Assembly: GCF_018860745.1 (NCBI RefSeq)
Contig: NZ_JAHKPY010000003.1
Coordinates: forward strand, 372,001 to 436,000
Direction: 5' to 3'
From: Zobellia uliginosa
GTDB lineage: Bacteria > Bacteroidota > Bacteroidia > Flavobacteriales > Flavobacteriaceae
DNA: 64,000 bases
A model generated the notes under the pieces. The model saw only the letters and a program-made list of their open reading frames with translations. It did not search any database and had not been told where the DNA came from. Of the stretch, positions 1 to 7,994 are shown in pieces. The stretch's first letter is position 1. Each line of letters starts with the position of its first letter. The translations under genes and the position numbers were made by a program.

Positions 1-120
1 TGTGAATTGGGAGTATAACCGTTTGACGGGTCATTATTAAAACTATCTGAATATAGTGGCATATGTCGGTAGTTATACACTTAATTCCAAAGATAGTTTT
101 CGCTTATGTCAGGGCTATAA

Positions 121-151
121 AGAAAAACCCCATAAAAACTGGGGTTTTTCT
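121..151. terminator. Bidirectional hairpin terminator
   Basis: A perfect 12-bp stem (121-132 with 140-151) closes a 7-nt loop and carries five As on its left arm and five Ts on its right arm, so it can work as an intrinsic terminator in both directions. It lies 60 nt past the stop codon of the leftward LuxR-type regulator and is its likely transcription end. It may also serve a rightward gene lying outside the window. Confidence 0.7.
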
Positions 152-210
152 AGGGTTTAAATAATACTTAAATTTAACAATCTGTAAATCAGATTCTTAA
201 ACGCCATTAA

Positions 211-882
211 TTAGATAAATCCACGCTTTCTAGCCTCTTCTATTAGCGCAAAATCATTTCCACTTTCAACATTGAAAATAACTTTCAACTGCCTTTTTCG
301 GTTTTCAACGGTTGTGCTGGATGCAGCAACTAAAGAAGAGATGTCTTTTGTCTTGGTTCCAATAGATAATTGATAAAGTATTTTTTTATCTCTTTCATCT
401 ATTTGGTCCTCATTTGCCATTTTTCTTCGGATAGCCTGTAAAGCCGCTGCTGTATAGTAAGGAGGATTCTCTATTACGGTCCTAACCATATCCTGCAAGG
501 TCTTTTCATCAACTTCGGACTTGACCATATAACCGTCTGGGTTTACGGTTTTAAGAACATTGTTTATATGGTAACTATCGCTAAAAGAAGAGAGAAAAAC
601 GACTTTGGACGTGGGAGATATTTTTTTTACCAAAACGCCAAGGTCAACACCGCCTCTTTCTTCCTTGGAGTTATCAGGAAACATCTGAATGTCTAATAAT
701 ATAATATCATATGGCATGCGTGTTGCAGAGCTTTCTATCTCTGCTTTACCTTCATGGTAACTGGGAGCAATATTAACAGTAACCTTATATTTGTCAAAAT
801 CGCATCCTTCAATAGTATATTTATAGCCGAGAACAATCATTTCATGATCATCTACAGCTAGAATTCTAATTAAATTATCCAT
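211..882 (-). CDS. LuxR/NarL-family response regulator
   Basis: A 223-residue two-domain response regulator: receiver at about residues 6-135 and a LuxR-type helix-turn-helix at about 160-222. The receiver keeps the acidic pair D11/D12, the phospho-acceptor D64 (in ILLDIQMF) and the conserved lysine K121, so it should be phosphorylatable. The C-terminal segment (DERDKKILYQLSIGTKTKDI) fits a LuxR-type DNA-binding domain. It starts 41 nt downstream of the stop of the TPR histidine kinase on the same strand, so the two are almost certainly an operon and a cognate pair. A bidirectional terminator follows. The stimulus and target genes cannot be read from sequence. Confidence 0.9.
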   Translation of the reverse strand: MDNLIRILAVDDHEMIVLGYKYTIEGCDFDKYKVTVNIAPSYHEGKAEIESSATRMPYDIILLDIQMFPDNSKEERGGVDLGVLVKKISPTSKVVFLSSFSDSYHINNVLKTVNPDGYMVKSEVDEKTLQDMVRTVIENPPYYTAAALQAIRRKMANEDQIDERDKKILYQLSIGTKTKDISSLVAASSTTVENRKRQLKVIFNVESGNDFALIEEARKRGFI

Positions 883-923
883 AATTTTTGATGGGTCCTA
901 GATTTGAAGTTTATAAGTATTAT

Positions 924-2999
924 CTAATCAGAAATGTACTCTTTCTGGGGTATTAACGGAACCTCTAGGGAAATGGTCGTTCCTTTTCCAGGAGCACTAT
1001 CTATAGCATATCTGCCATTAATTTTTTCAATTCTAGAAGAAATGTTTCGCAGTCCTATTCCTTTTTTTCTTGAATTTGTTTTAAAGCCTTTACCGTCATC
1101 CGTGATTTTTACCATAAAACCTATGTCGGTTTTACTAAGTTCTACAATTACATTTTTACAATCGGCATGTTTAACACAATTTTGTAAACTTTCTTGAATC
1201 ATACGGTAAACGTTAATCTTAATATTCGCATCAAGCGAATCCCAGTCAAAGGTTTCGTTATAAACAAAGTTATACTCAAATTTACCTGTTTTTTGTACAG
1301 TAATTAATAAATCCTTCACAGAGTGTATGAAATTAGGAATGTTCTGATAAGCTGCATGACTAAGTTCATGTGAAATAGAACGAACCTCTTTTTCAACTTC
1401 TTGTAATGCATCTATAGCTTTCTTTCTTTCTACGGTAGCTTCCTCTCCAGTTCTTTTGTTGAGCCCGGTGAGTACCATACGGGCACCTAGCATTTTACCT
1501 AAAACGCCATCATGAAGTTCTTCGGAAATTCTCTTCTGTTCTATTTTTTTACCTTCCTCTAGTTTTTGTTTTTGGGCTAGCATTAGGTTGAAGATTTCTT
1601 GATTTGCCGCTTGCTGTTCCTGTTGAAATCGAAGTTTTTGGTTTTTTGACCGTTGGTCCAAAATTATGTAAGACATAAGCCCTAATAATAATATAGATAT
1701 AGCAACACCTGTCCACAATTGTTTTTCGCGCTCCAACAATTGGTTTTCGGCTATAAACTCATCAGTTTCAAAGCGTATACGGGCAAATTTATTTCTTGAC
1801 TTCCGCTCTACTTGTTGAAGACTATCGTTCAGTGCTATATACTGTTGATTATAATAGGATGAGTTTGATGGGTCTATTTTGGATAACATTTGGAGACTCT
1901 TCAAAAAACGGTCATTATTACTAGAAATTTTAGAATAACCAAGCGCCATTTTAATTTGTGCTATGGCTTGTACGGAATCTTTCTTACTTAAGTAATAATC
2001 TGCAAAACAATAATGGGTTCTAGAGAGGTGTTGTACTTCGCCTAGACTATCCTGAATCTGTATTACTTTTTCAAAAGATGATGAAAAATCCGATTCTGAA
2101 AAAATTTTGGATTTACCATAAGTAAGGTTATTCAATGCCAGTGCATAAAGCTTTGGTTGTTTTTTTAGAATATCCTTATTATCTAATACCTGTTGAAAAT
2201 AAGGAACTGCTTTTTGATAATTGCCCTGATTCAAATAAACAACACCAATATTATTTAAAAGACTTAAGTCCAAAGAGTTATTCTCTTGTATTTTCTTTTG
2301 ATATTCTAGGGCTTTATTATAGTATTCCAGTGCGCGATCATAATCTTTTAATTCTTTTGTAATCGAGCCAAGATTATTATAACAATTATAAAGTCGCCTA
2401 TATTTGTTTAAGGGTTTAAGTATTTCAATAGCCTTAATAGTATTTATTTCGCTACCTGTGTAATCCTTAATATCTGCTTGTGCAACTGCCATGTTGTATA
2501 GCATTCTAGCAGATTCATATGATTTGTTTAAACTTTCATATATTTTTTGTGCTTCAAAAAAATAGTAATAAGCATTATCTGATTTTGATTTAGCTCGGTA
2601 GAAAGCTGCCATATCCCAATTAGATTCGGCAATGGTAACACTATCATTCAGGGCTTTGGCAAGCTGAACAGTTTGTTGGTTTGTCTTAATAAAATTAATT
2701 GAATCATTGAGTTGTAAAAACCTTAAGGAAATTTTTGATAACAATTTAATTTTTAAAGAGTCATTTATTATTTCATTGGTTCCTACTAATGCTTTATTTA
2801 AATATTCGGTACGGATTTTGGATGAAAGCTCATTATTAGAAGCGCTATCTATTATAGAGAAGATGGAATCTACCTGAATATTGCCTTTATCTGTGTTCTG
2901 TTTATTTTTTTGATTGCATGCAATTAAAGCGATAACTGTAATCAAGCAAAAGCTCAGAAATTTAATACTTCTAGAAGTTATGTGTTTTACAGGAAGCAT
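924..2999 (-). CDS. TPR-containing sensor histidine kinase with lipoprotein-type signal
   Basis: A 691-residue sensor kinase. The N-terminus is hydrophobic and ends in a lipobox-like LIAC (C28), followed by about 350 residues of tetratricopeptide-type helical repeats (clear units near 205-235 and 246-275), a transmembrane helix at about 429-447, a HisKA_3-type dimerisation helix with phospho-accepting H496 (ISEELHDGV) and a HATPase domain with N607, DDGKGF (634-639) and GIGL (647-650). This order places the TPRs in the periplasm and the kinase in the cytoplasm. Flavobacterial TPR kinases of this kind pair with LuxR regulators, and one follows 41 nt downstream. A terminator for the preceding gene ends 19 nt before this start, so the kinase promoter is very close to its ATG or transcription relies on read-through. 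Confidence 0.9.
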   Translation of the reverse strand: MLPVKHITSRSIKFLSFCLITVIALIACNQKNKQNTDKGNIQVDSIFSIIDSASNNELSSKIRTEYLNKALVGTNEIINDSLKIKLLSKISLRFLQLNDSINFIKTNQQTVQLAKALNDSVTIAESNWDMAAFYRAKSKSDNAYYYFFEAQKIYESLNKSYESARMLYNMAVAQADIKDYTGSEINTIKAIEILKPLNKYRRLYNCYNNLGSITKELKDYDRALEYYNKALEYQKKIQENNSLDLSLLNNIGVVYLNQGNYQKAVPYFQQVLDNKDILKKQPKLYALALNNLTYGKSKIFSESDFSSSFEKVIQIQDSLGEVQHLSRTHYCFADYYLSKKDSVQAIAQIKMALGYSKISSNNDRFLKSLQMLSKIDPSNSSYYNQQYIALNDSLQQVERKSRNKFARIRFETDEFIAENQLLEREKQLWTGVAISILLLGLMSYIILDQRSKNQKLRFQQEQQAANQEIFNLMLAQKQKLEEGKKIEQKRISEELHDGVLGKMLGARMVLTGLNKRTGEEATVERKKAIDALQEVEKEVRSISHELSHAAYQNIPNFIHSVKDLLITVQKTGKFEYNFVYNETFDWDSLDANIKINVYRMIQESLQNCVKHADCKNVIVELSKTDIGFMVKITDDGKGFKTNSRKKGIGLRNISSRIEKINGRYAIDSAPGKGTTISLEVPLIPQKEYISD

Positions 3000-3017
3000 T
3001 TGATAAAAATTCAGGTT

Positions 3018-3049
3018 AAAAAAAAAGCCTTAAAACTTAATTTAAGGCT
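3018..3049 (-). terminator. Intrinsic terminator of the repeat lipoprotein gene
   Basis: On the minus strand a 9-bp stem (3041-3049 with 3026-3034, 6-nt loop) is followed by eight Ts (3025-3018). It lies 25 nt past the stop codon of the repeat lipoprotein and 19 nt before the start of the histidine kinase. It should separate the two transcription units or attenuate read-through. Confidence 0.75.
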
Positions 3050-3073
3050 AATATAATGTATTCTGATTTTATA

Positions 3074-3439
3074 CTAAGAATCTCGGGTATCTGTTGGAAC
3101 ATGGTCACCATCAGTAGAAGAGTCACGGGTATCCGTTGGAACATGGTCTCCATCCGTAGAGGAGTCTCGGGTATCCGTTGGAACATGGTCGCCATCCGTA
3201 GAGGAGTCTCGGGTATCCGTTGGAACGTGGTCACCGTCCGTAGATGAATCTCGGGTATCCGTAGGAACGTGGTCGCCATCCGTAGATGAATCTCGGGTAT
3301 CCGTAGGAACGTGGTCACCATCTGTAGAGGCATCTGTATTTACATCATACAAAGCATCTGCTTTACTTTCAGACTCACAAGAAGTCATTACTCCAATACT
3401 CATTGCTGCTACTGCGAAAATACTTGCTATTTTTTTCAT
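3074..3439 (-). CDS. Small lipoprotein built of six identical 14-residue acidic repeats
   Basis: A 121-residue protein. Residues 1-20 form a signal peptide ending in a Cys at 21 (GVMTSC), suggesting a lipoprotein. After a short linker (22-37), residues 38-121 are six exact copies of STDGDHVPTDTRDS running to the stop codon. The repeat is rich in Asp, Thr and Ser and strongly hydrophilic, so a surface-exposed or metal-binding spacer is possible, but I recognise no family. The coding frame is well supported because all nucleotide differences between the repeat copies are synonymous in this frame. It sits between a kinase/regulator operon and a LytTR regulator, with its own terminator. Confidence 0.85.
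   Translation of the reverse strand: MKKIASIFAVAAMSIGVMTSCESESKADALYDVNTDASTDGDHVPTDTRDSSTDGDHVPTDTRDSSTDGDHVPTDTRDSSTDGDHVPTDTRDSSTDGDHVPTDTRDSSTDGDHVPTDTRDS
3077..3328 (-). repeat. Six tandem copies of a 42-bp coding repeat
   Basis: Six head-to-tail 42-bp units (3077-3118, 3119-3160, 3161-3202, 3203-3244, 3245-3286, 3287-3328). Comparing the units by eye gives nine variable columns (1, 4, 7, 16, 19, 25, 31, 34 and 37). All fall on the third codon position of the minus-strand gene, so the protein repeat is invariant. The unit length is a multiple of three, so copy-number change would keep the frame. Confidence 0.95.
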
Positions 3440-3574
3440 GCTAAAGTTAAGTTAAGGGGTTATTTGTTACACTGCTAAACTAGTATCATCATGAAACAGA
3501 TGCCTTAAATGTAAATTTGTAGTAGTAAACGTACGTTATTTGTGAGTATAACTATGTGGTTTGAGAGAATTACT

Positions 3575-4306
3575 TCAATTAAGGGAGGAAATAGTGTTTT
3601 TTGAAAGTAATTTTTTTAAACCATCAATATTTTCCCGATAAGTTTTAGAGAACGGTAATTGCATTTTATTCTGTTTTAACATGCAGTAGGATTTACCATA
3701 ACTTATACGAGAAACAAAATTGGTATTTACAATGTAGCTTTGATGGATTCTTACAAAGTTTTTGGGCAATTGATTTTCGAAGGTCTTTAACGTCTTATAA
3801 GCATTATTTATTGTCCCGTCCTTCATGATGAATTCCGTAGAATTATTATCTGCTTGTAGATACAGAATGTCATCTGTATTAATATATTGAAAATCACGGT
3901 AAGACTTTAGGCAAAGTGTTTGCGGCTCTGTTTTTGCAGGTATATGCTTTTTTAGGCGTAGTATGGATTTTCTAATATCAAACTCATTATAGGGCTTTAA
4001 CCAATAGTCAAAAAAACCATTTTTAATTGCTTGGTATGCGAATTCCTTTCCATTTGAAATACCAATTATAATAGGGAGGTCGTTAATATATTGGTGTAGT
4101 TCCATTACCATATGAAAGTGTTCATATGCTTTCTCATTAAGACTAATGAATACTACATCTGGAGAGTACTTTAAAATTAGGTTGGTACTGTCTGAACTGT
4201 TCTGTGCTAGACCGGAGCATACAAAATCACCATATTCCTCTAGATAGTGCTGTAGTTGCAAATTAGAGGTTGCATCCGAATCTAATATGGTGTAAGTATA
4301 TTCCAA
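3575..4306 (-). CDS. LytTR-family regulator with degenerate receiver domain
   Basis: A 243-residue protein with a CheY-like fold at about residues 1-120 and a LytTR DNA-binding domain at about 130-238 (FVRIHQSYIVN is typical of the family). The receiver looks inactive as a phosphoacceptor. The position that normally carries Asp at the end of beta-3 is S55 (VVFISLN), and the first acidic pair reads SD (residues 10-11). The lysine before Pro is kept (LKPY, K104). No LytS-type kinase is adjacent. Known LytTR regulators bind direct repeats upstream of targets. Here I infer activity set by protein-protein contact or by expression level rather than phosphorylation. Confidence 0.85.
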   Translation of the reverse strand: MEYTYTILDSDATSNLQLQHYLEEYGDFVCSGLAQNSSDSTNLILKYSPDVVFISLNEKAYEHFHMVMELHQYINDLPIIIGISNGKEFAYQAIKNGFFDYWLKPYNEFDIRKSILRLKKHIPAKTEPQTLCLKSYRDFQYINTDDILYLQADNNSTEFIMKDGTINNAYKTLKTFENQLPKNFVRIHQSYIVNTNFVSRISYGKSYCMLKQNKMQLPFSKTYRENIDGLKKLLSKNTISSLN

Positions 4307-4362
4307 GACACGTGATTTTGATGCAAATTAATGACAGTAAGTTACATAGGTATAAAGATATT

Positions 4363-4384
4363 CCCCACAATAACTGGGGTTTTT
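4363..4384 (+). terminator. Orphan terminator-like hairpin
   Basis: A short stem (4363-4367 with 4375-4379) is followed by five Ts on the plus strand, with loop and flanks resembling the hairpin at 121-151. No plus-strand gene precedes it; the DNA upstream is the start of the leftward LytTR gene. It could end an antisense or small RNA, or be chance. Nothing else stands out between 4307 and 4581. Confidence 0.3.
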
Positions 4385-4581
4385 ATCCATAAAATAAGGA
4401 TTTTTATCAAATTGGAAGGAAAAAACCTACTTTGTTATGATTTTATTAACAATTTTATAATTTAATATTGAATTTGTAGTCTGATAATCAGTAGTTTGAT
4501 GTCTACGAAGATAAAGATGGCTGGGAAGGGATGTTTTGATATTTTTTTTCGGAAAAGCTGATAAAATAGCATATAATCCTT

Positions 4582-6126
4582 TTACTCCTGAGAAGTAAAC
4601 TCATAGGCTCCTATATCCGGCAGTTCGGTGCGATCCACTCCAAGAATATCTTCCGGCACTTGTATCAAGAAGGACTGGTCTCCCGAGTCTTTGGCTGGGG
4701 AATTTGGTTTTAGTCTAAAGTTATCTCGGGATGTATTGATAAAATCCGGATTTTCATTCAGTATGGTATTGTTATACTTCTTGCTATTTTCAAAATCATA
4801 TAATTCTATAAATTCTGAAGGGATACTTTCGGTGTTTGCGGTAATTAGACAGGAGCTGAAAAGAAAATCATAGGTATTTAGTCCATCTGAACTATGGGAA
4901 AGTTCTAAGGCATTATTACCATCAATGATACAATTGTTGAAATCTGCCTTTATTAAATCAACACCAGCAGAGCCATCTGAGTTGGTCGAATCAAAATTAT
5001 TGATAGTGAGTGCCGCATTTGGCCGATAACCCTCTGTCCAGTAATTGGCAATTGTGGTGTGTGTAAAAGAATAGCTTCCTCCTAAATTGCAGTACAATGA
5101 ACTATTTCCAGCACTACCTAAAACTAAATTTTCTCCGGTAATCACTGCAGTTTTTCCCCACAAATTGATTCTGGAGCTATTATATATCTGTGAATTTTTT
5201 ATAGTTAGGGTAGGGGTAACGAAAGGAGGTCCTCCTTGGGCGAAGATGGCTACAGTAGCATTTCTAAGGGTAAGGTGATTTATGGTGTTGTTAATACTGC
5301 CGTTGGCAATACGGATACCTTCCCATTGGCCAGATACGTCACTATATTCTGGTTCTAAGCGATCACCTTCAAAAATCACTTCGTTTTCCAATATTCTACT
5401 ATCTGTACTAAGAGTTCCATTTATGGATAAGGAAGCTTTAGCTTGGACGTAGATACCCGAGTTTTCATGAAAATAAACTCGTGCACCGGCATCTATATTG
5501 AGTCTTTGCTGCTCAGGAATTACTGCGAACCCATAGATTACATAAGGCTTATCATTAGTAAATTGTAATTGCTCTGGTTTAAGTTCAAATCCAGGAACTA
5601 TAATTTCGTTACCATTAGCGTCAGAACCTATTAGAACACATTCTTTTTGGTCGTCTACACTATTTTTAGGATAGAGAAATATAGCATCTTTTACTAAGGT
5701 AACTAAAGGAACTTGCTGGATAGAACTTCCTTTTCCAAACTCTAAAATATCAGTATATAAAAGCTCATTCAGATTTTTATCTAGAATATTCGTTGTAGTC
5801 TCTATAAAGATGTAGAGACTATCCTTGGCCATAAGTGGAATATCTGCAAAAGTTTTGCCGGCTACCCCATCTACGTTTAATCTATAAGAACTGGTTTCAC
5901 CTTGCGCTAAACCTACATATGGAATTGAAATATCTTCTTTACTACGATTATAAACTTTTAAACTATATGTACTACTTCCAATATTTGCAAATACGGTATC
6001 TAAAAAAACGGTATCTCTTGAAAATTCCAAGTTTCCATTACTAGGGGTATACTCAAAATCTTTACGACATGAGCCCGCGCAGATGAGTAGAATAAGTAGC
6101 GTTATCAAAATTAAGTATAGCCTCAT
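4582..6126 (-). CDS. Lipoprotein with right-handed beta-helix / choice-of-anchor-type C-terminus
   Basis: A 514-residue secreted protein. A long hydrophobic leader ends in a Cys at about residue 20 (ICAGSC), suggesting a lipoprotein. Residues of about 25-160 look like Ig-type beta strands, and about 190-430 show short Asn/Ser/Gly-rich strand repeats typical of right-handed parallel beta-helix proteins. The C-terminus holds DIGAYEF, the ending seen in many choice-of-anchor Q proteins. Such proteins are common in Flavobacteriia and are mostly uncharacterised; no catalytic residues can be named. It is monocistronic, with a 77-nt gap to the thioesterase start upstream. Function unknown. Confidence 0.75.
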   Translation of the reverse strand: MRLYLILITLLILLICAGSCRKDFEYTPSNGNLEFSRDTVFLDTVFANIGSSTYSLKVYNRSKEDISIPYVGLAQGETSSYRLNVDGVAGKTFADIPLMAKDSLYIFIETTTNILDKNLNELLYTDILEFGKGSSIQQVPLVTLVKDAIFLYPKNSVDDQKECVLIGSDANGNEIIVPGFELKPEQLQFTNDKPYVIYGFAVIPEQQRLNIDAGARVYFHENSGIYVQAKASLSINGTLSTDSRILENEVIFEGDRLEPEYSDVSGQWEGIRIANGSINNTINHLTLRNATVAIFAQGGPPFVTPTLTIKNSQIYNSSRINLWGKTAVITGENLVLGSAGNSSLYCNLGGSYSFTHTTIANYWTEGYRPNAALTINNFDSTNSDGSAGVDLIKADFNNCIIDGNNALELSHSSDGLNTYDFLFSSCLITANTESIPSEFIELYDFENSKKYNNTILNENPDFINTSRDNFRLKPNSPAKDSGDQSFLIQVPEDILGVDRTELPDIGAYEFTSQE

Positions 6127-6203
6127 TTAAATAATATAAATATCTACTCTTCTAATCCTATCCAAAATTTGCATTAATTTTTGTGAAGGACGCAATATTT
6201 AGT

Positions 6204-6599
6204 TTACTGTTGGGTAAAAAATTCCGTGATTTCTTTTGAAATCCTAGTAGGTCTGTAGGTTTCCGAATTTAAAAGGCACCACTCTGTGCTTGACTTTAAT
6301 AACAGCTCGTTGGTCTTCTTATTGTGCATTTCTACGATACGAGTACAAACAGCACCTCTACTTTTTTCAATATACGTTCGCATTTCTATAACATCGTTTA
6401 ACACCGCTGCGTTTTTATAGGTGATATGATGGGTCATAACCACCCAGATAATTCCATCACGCATTTCTTCCGAGGCGGCATTCATCCAGTGTTCTTTGGA
6501 AATATCTTGCATCCACTGCACGTAGCGGACGTTGTTTACGTGGTCAAGCTCATCTAGATCATCTTTTTGAACGGTAATAGTTTTCTGGTAGCTCTGCAT
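6204..6599 (-). CDS. Hotdog-fold acyl-CoA thioesterase (4HBT family)
   Basis: A 131-residue hotdog-fold protein of the YbgC/acyl-ACP-thioesterase-like group. The motif LDHVNNVRYVQWMQD (about residues 17-31) is the family hallmark. It probably hydrolyses an acyl-CoA or acyl-ACP thioester in the cytoplasm; the chain specificity cannot be read. Its ATG (6597-6599) abuts the stop codon of the glutaminyl cyclase gene (6600-6602) with no bases between, so translation is probably coupled. Confidence 0.85.
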   Translation of the reverse strand: MQSYQKTITVQKDDLDELDHVNNVRYVQWMQDISKEHWMNAASEEMRDGIIWVVMTHHITYKNAAVLNDVIEMRTYIEKSRGAVCTRIVEMHNKKTNELLLKSSTEWCLLNSETYRPTRISKEITEFFTQQ

Positions 6600-7652
6600 T
6601 TATTTTTTTCGGATTTTAACCTCGAACATTTTGTCCCATTCTTTTCCAGTAACAAAAAACGTTTTTCTTTCTGGGTGATAAGCAATACCATTGAGTACGT
6701 TATCTGTATCGCTCCATGTATCATGATGAGTAACCTTACTGCTCAACCCCCCAAAATTAATTACACCTTCTATGGCTCCGCTATTGGCATCAATAATCAT
6801 TACACTGGGTTTTTGATAAACATTGGCGTAGATTTTTCCATCAACATATTCCAGTTCGTTGGCACTATCATTAATAGATTTGTTGGTAACCGTTTCTATA
6901 TGGCCTTCTTCAACTAAAGTCTCTGGGTTTAAAAGCCATATTTTTTCGGTACCATCACTTTTAAATAGTTTTTTACCGTCGTTGGTAAGTCCCCAACCTT
7001 CCTTGCTTTCTCCAAATTGAAAATTATCAATTTTATTCATAGTGTCTAGGTCGTAGATAAATCCAACACCACTTCGCCATGTAAGCATGTATATTCTGTT
7101 GTTCAGAATAGTGATTCCTTCGCCAAAATATGTCTTATCCAAATCTACCTGATGTAGAACTTCACCGGATTTAAAATCTACCTTTCTTAGTGAAGACCTT
7201 CCTTTTTTACCTGTACTTTCATAAAGCGTATCATTATGGAATTCTAGCCCCTGAGTGTATGCCTTATTATCATGTGGGTATTCTTTAATAATCTCATAAG
7301 TATAGATTTCTGGAGGATTGGGAGCCAATAACTTTAAGTGTTTGGTAACTTCAACCGAAGCATCTTCGTAAGCCACCTTAGCCTTTAGGGTTTTGTCTCC
7401 TAAATGTGGCATATTAAGGGATATTTTTCCATTGTTTACCGGCACCTCTTTACCATCTATACTGTAGGTGACACTTTGTATGGTTTTATCCTTTTTGTTT
7501 TTAACTGAAACTGCTACATTTTGATTTTGCTGAAAGCTCTTACTGTTTCCTTCTAATTGGATTTCGAATAAAGAAGAAGGTGCATTTTCGCCTCCACAGG
7601 CCATAAATAGCATTAAAAAAAGACAGATAGGGAAAAACTTTAAAATTGTCAT
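6600..7652 (-). CDS. Glutaminyl-peptide cyclotransferase, plant/bacterial type lipoprotein
   Basis: A 350-residue protein with a lipoprotein signal (FMACGG, Cys19) and an Ig-like region at about 30-110. The remainder is a five-bladed propeller of the glutamine cyclotransferase family, which begins with the typical YPHDNKAYTQGLEF and continues with WGLTNDGKKL and NELEYVDGKIYAN. The enzyme converts N-terminal Gln of peptides to pyroglutamate outside the cytoplasm. That chemistry may matter here because many exported Bacteroidota proteins expose N-terminal Gln after signal peptide cleavage. It is the first gene of a two-gene operon with the thioesterase. Confidence 0.9.
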   Translation of the reverse strand: MTILKFFPICLFLMLFMACGGENAPSSLFEIQLEGNSKSFQQNQNVAVSVKNKKDKTIQSVTYSIDGKEVPVNNGKISLNMPHLGDKTLKAKVAYEDASVEVTKHLKLLAPNPPEIYTYEIIKEYPHDNKAYTQGLEFHNDTLYESTGKKGRSSLRKVDFKSGEVLHQVDLDKTYFGEGITILNNRIYMLTWRSGVGFIYDLDTMNKIDNFQFGESKEGWGLTNDGKKLFKSDGTEKIWLLNPETLVEEGHIETVTNKSINDSANELEYVDGKIYANVYQKPSVMIIDANSGAIEGVINFGGLSSKVTHHDTWSDTDNVLNGIAYHPERKTFFVTGKEWDKMFEVKIRKK

Positions 7653-7756
7653 TGCAGAATCACTTTTGGTTATGCCTGATTTACAGGTGTTTTTAGATGC
7701 ACAAAAATAACGAACTCAAAACAAATTGTTGATATAAAAATTAGAATGTAAAACGA

Positions 7757-7786
7757 TTGTGAAAGAAACAAAAGATTGTATATTTG
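7757..7786 (+). promoter_or_regulatory. Bacteroidota-type promoter of the SRP RNA
   Basis: TTG at 7757-7759 and TATATTTG at 7779-7786 are separated by 19 nt, which matches the TTG-N19-TAnnTTTG consensus of the primary sigma factor in Bacteroidota. Transcription would begin a few bases downstream, at the first base of the SRP RNA stem (about 7790-7791). Confidence 0.85.
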
Positions 7787-7789
7787 CAG

Positions 7790-7887
7790 TCGGCAAGTCC
7801 TACACGACCAGCTCCTGTAGAATCCCCCAGGGTGGGAACGCAGCAAGGGTATATGGTTGTAGCGGTGCGATGTAGGTAGCTTGCCGA
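7790..7887 (+). ncRNA. ffs: Signal recognition particle RNA (small bacterial type)
   Basis: About 98 nt folding into one long hairpin. TCGGCAAG (7790-7797) pairs with CTTGCCGA (7880-7887) and CCTACA (7799-7804) with TGTAGG (7871-7876). The tip contains the conserved SRP domain IV sequence around GGGAACGCAGCAAGGG (7834-7849), which binds Ffh. Eight Ts (7888-7895) directly follow the closing stem and complete an intrinsic terminator. The consensus promoter at 7757-7786 fits the 5' end. This RNA is part of the co-translational membrane targeting particle. Confidence 0.95.
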
Positions 7888-7994
7888 TTTTTTTTAACCT
7901 TCGATTCTTCAACAAGAGGGCATTTTTCTTTCAATCATTCTTCAGTGTTTAATTTCTTTTCTACTACACTATATTATTGTTATTTTGCAATCTT

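Noticed and set aside
2-40. Twelve codons on the plus strand ending in TAA, possibly the tail of a gene to the left (NWEYNRLTGHY)
   Set aside because: Too short to support. It is compatible with the bidirectional terminator at 121-151 but cannot be told from chance.
3037-3333. 98-codon minus-strand frame and a 63-codon plus-strand frame over the 42-bp repeats
   Set aside because: The repeat length is a multiple of three, so other frames stay open by default. All nucleotide changes are synonymous only in the lipoprotein frame.
7670-7915. 81-codon minus-strand reading frame
   Set aside because: It lies antisense across the SRP RNA, whose promoter, fold and terminator are clear, and has no family-like sequence.
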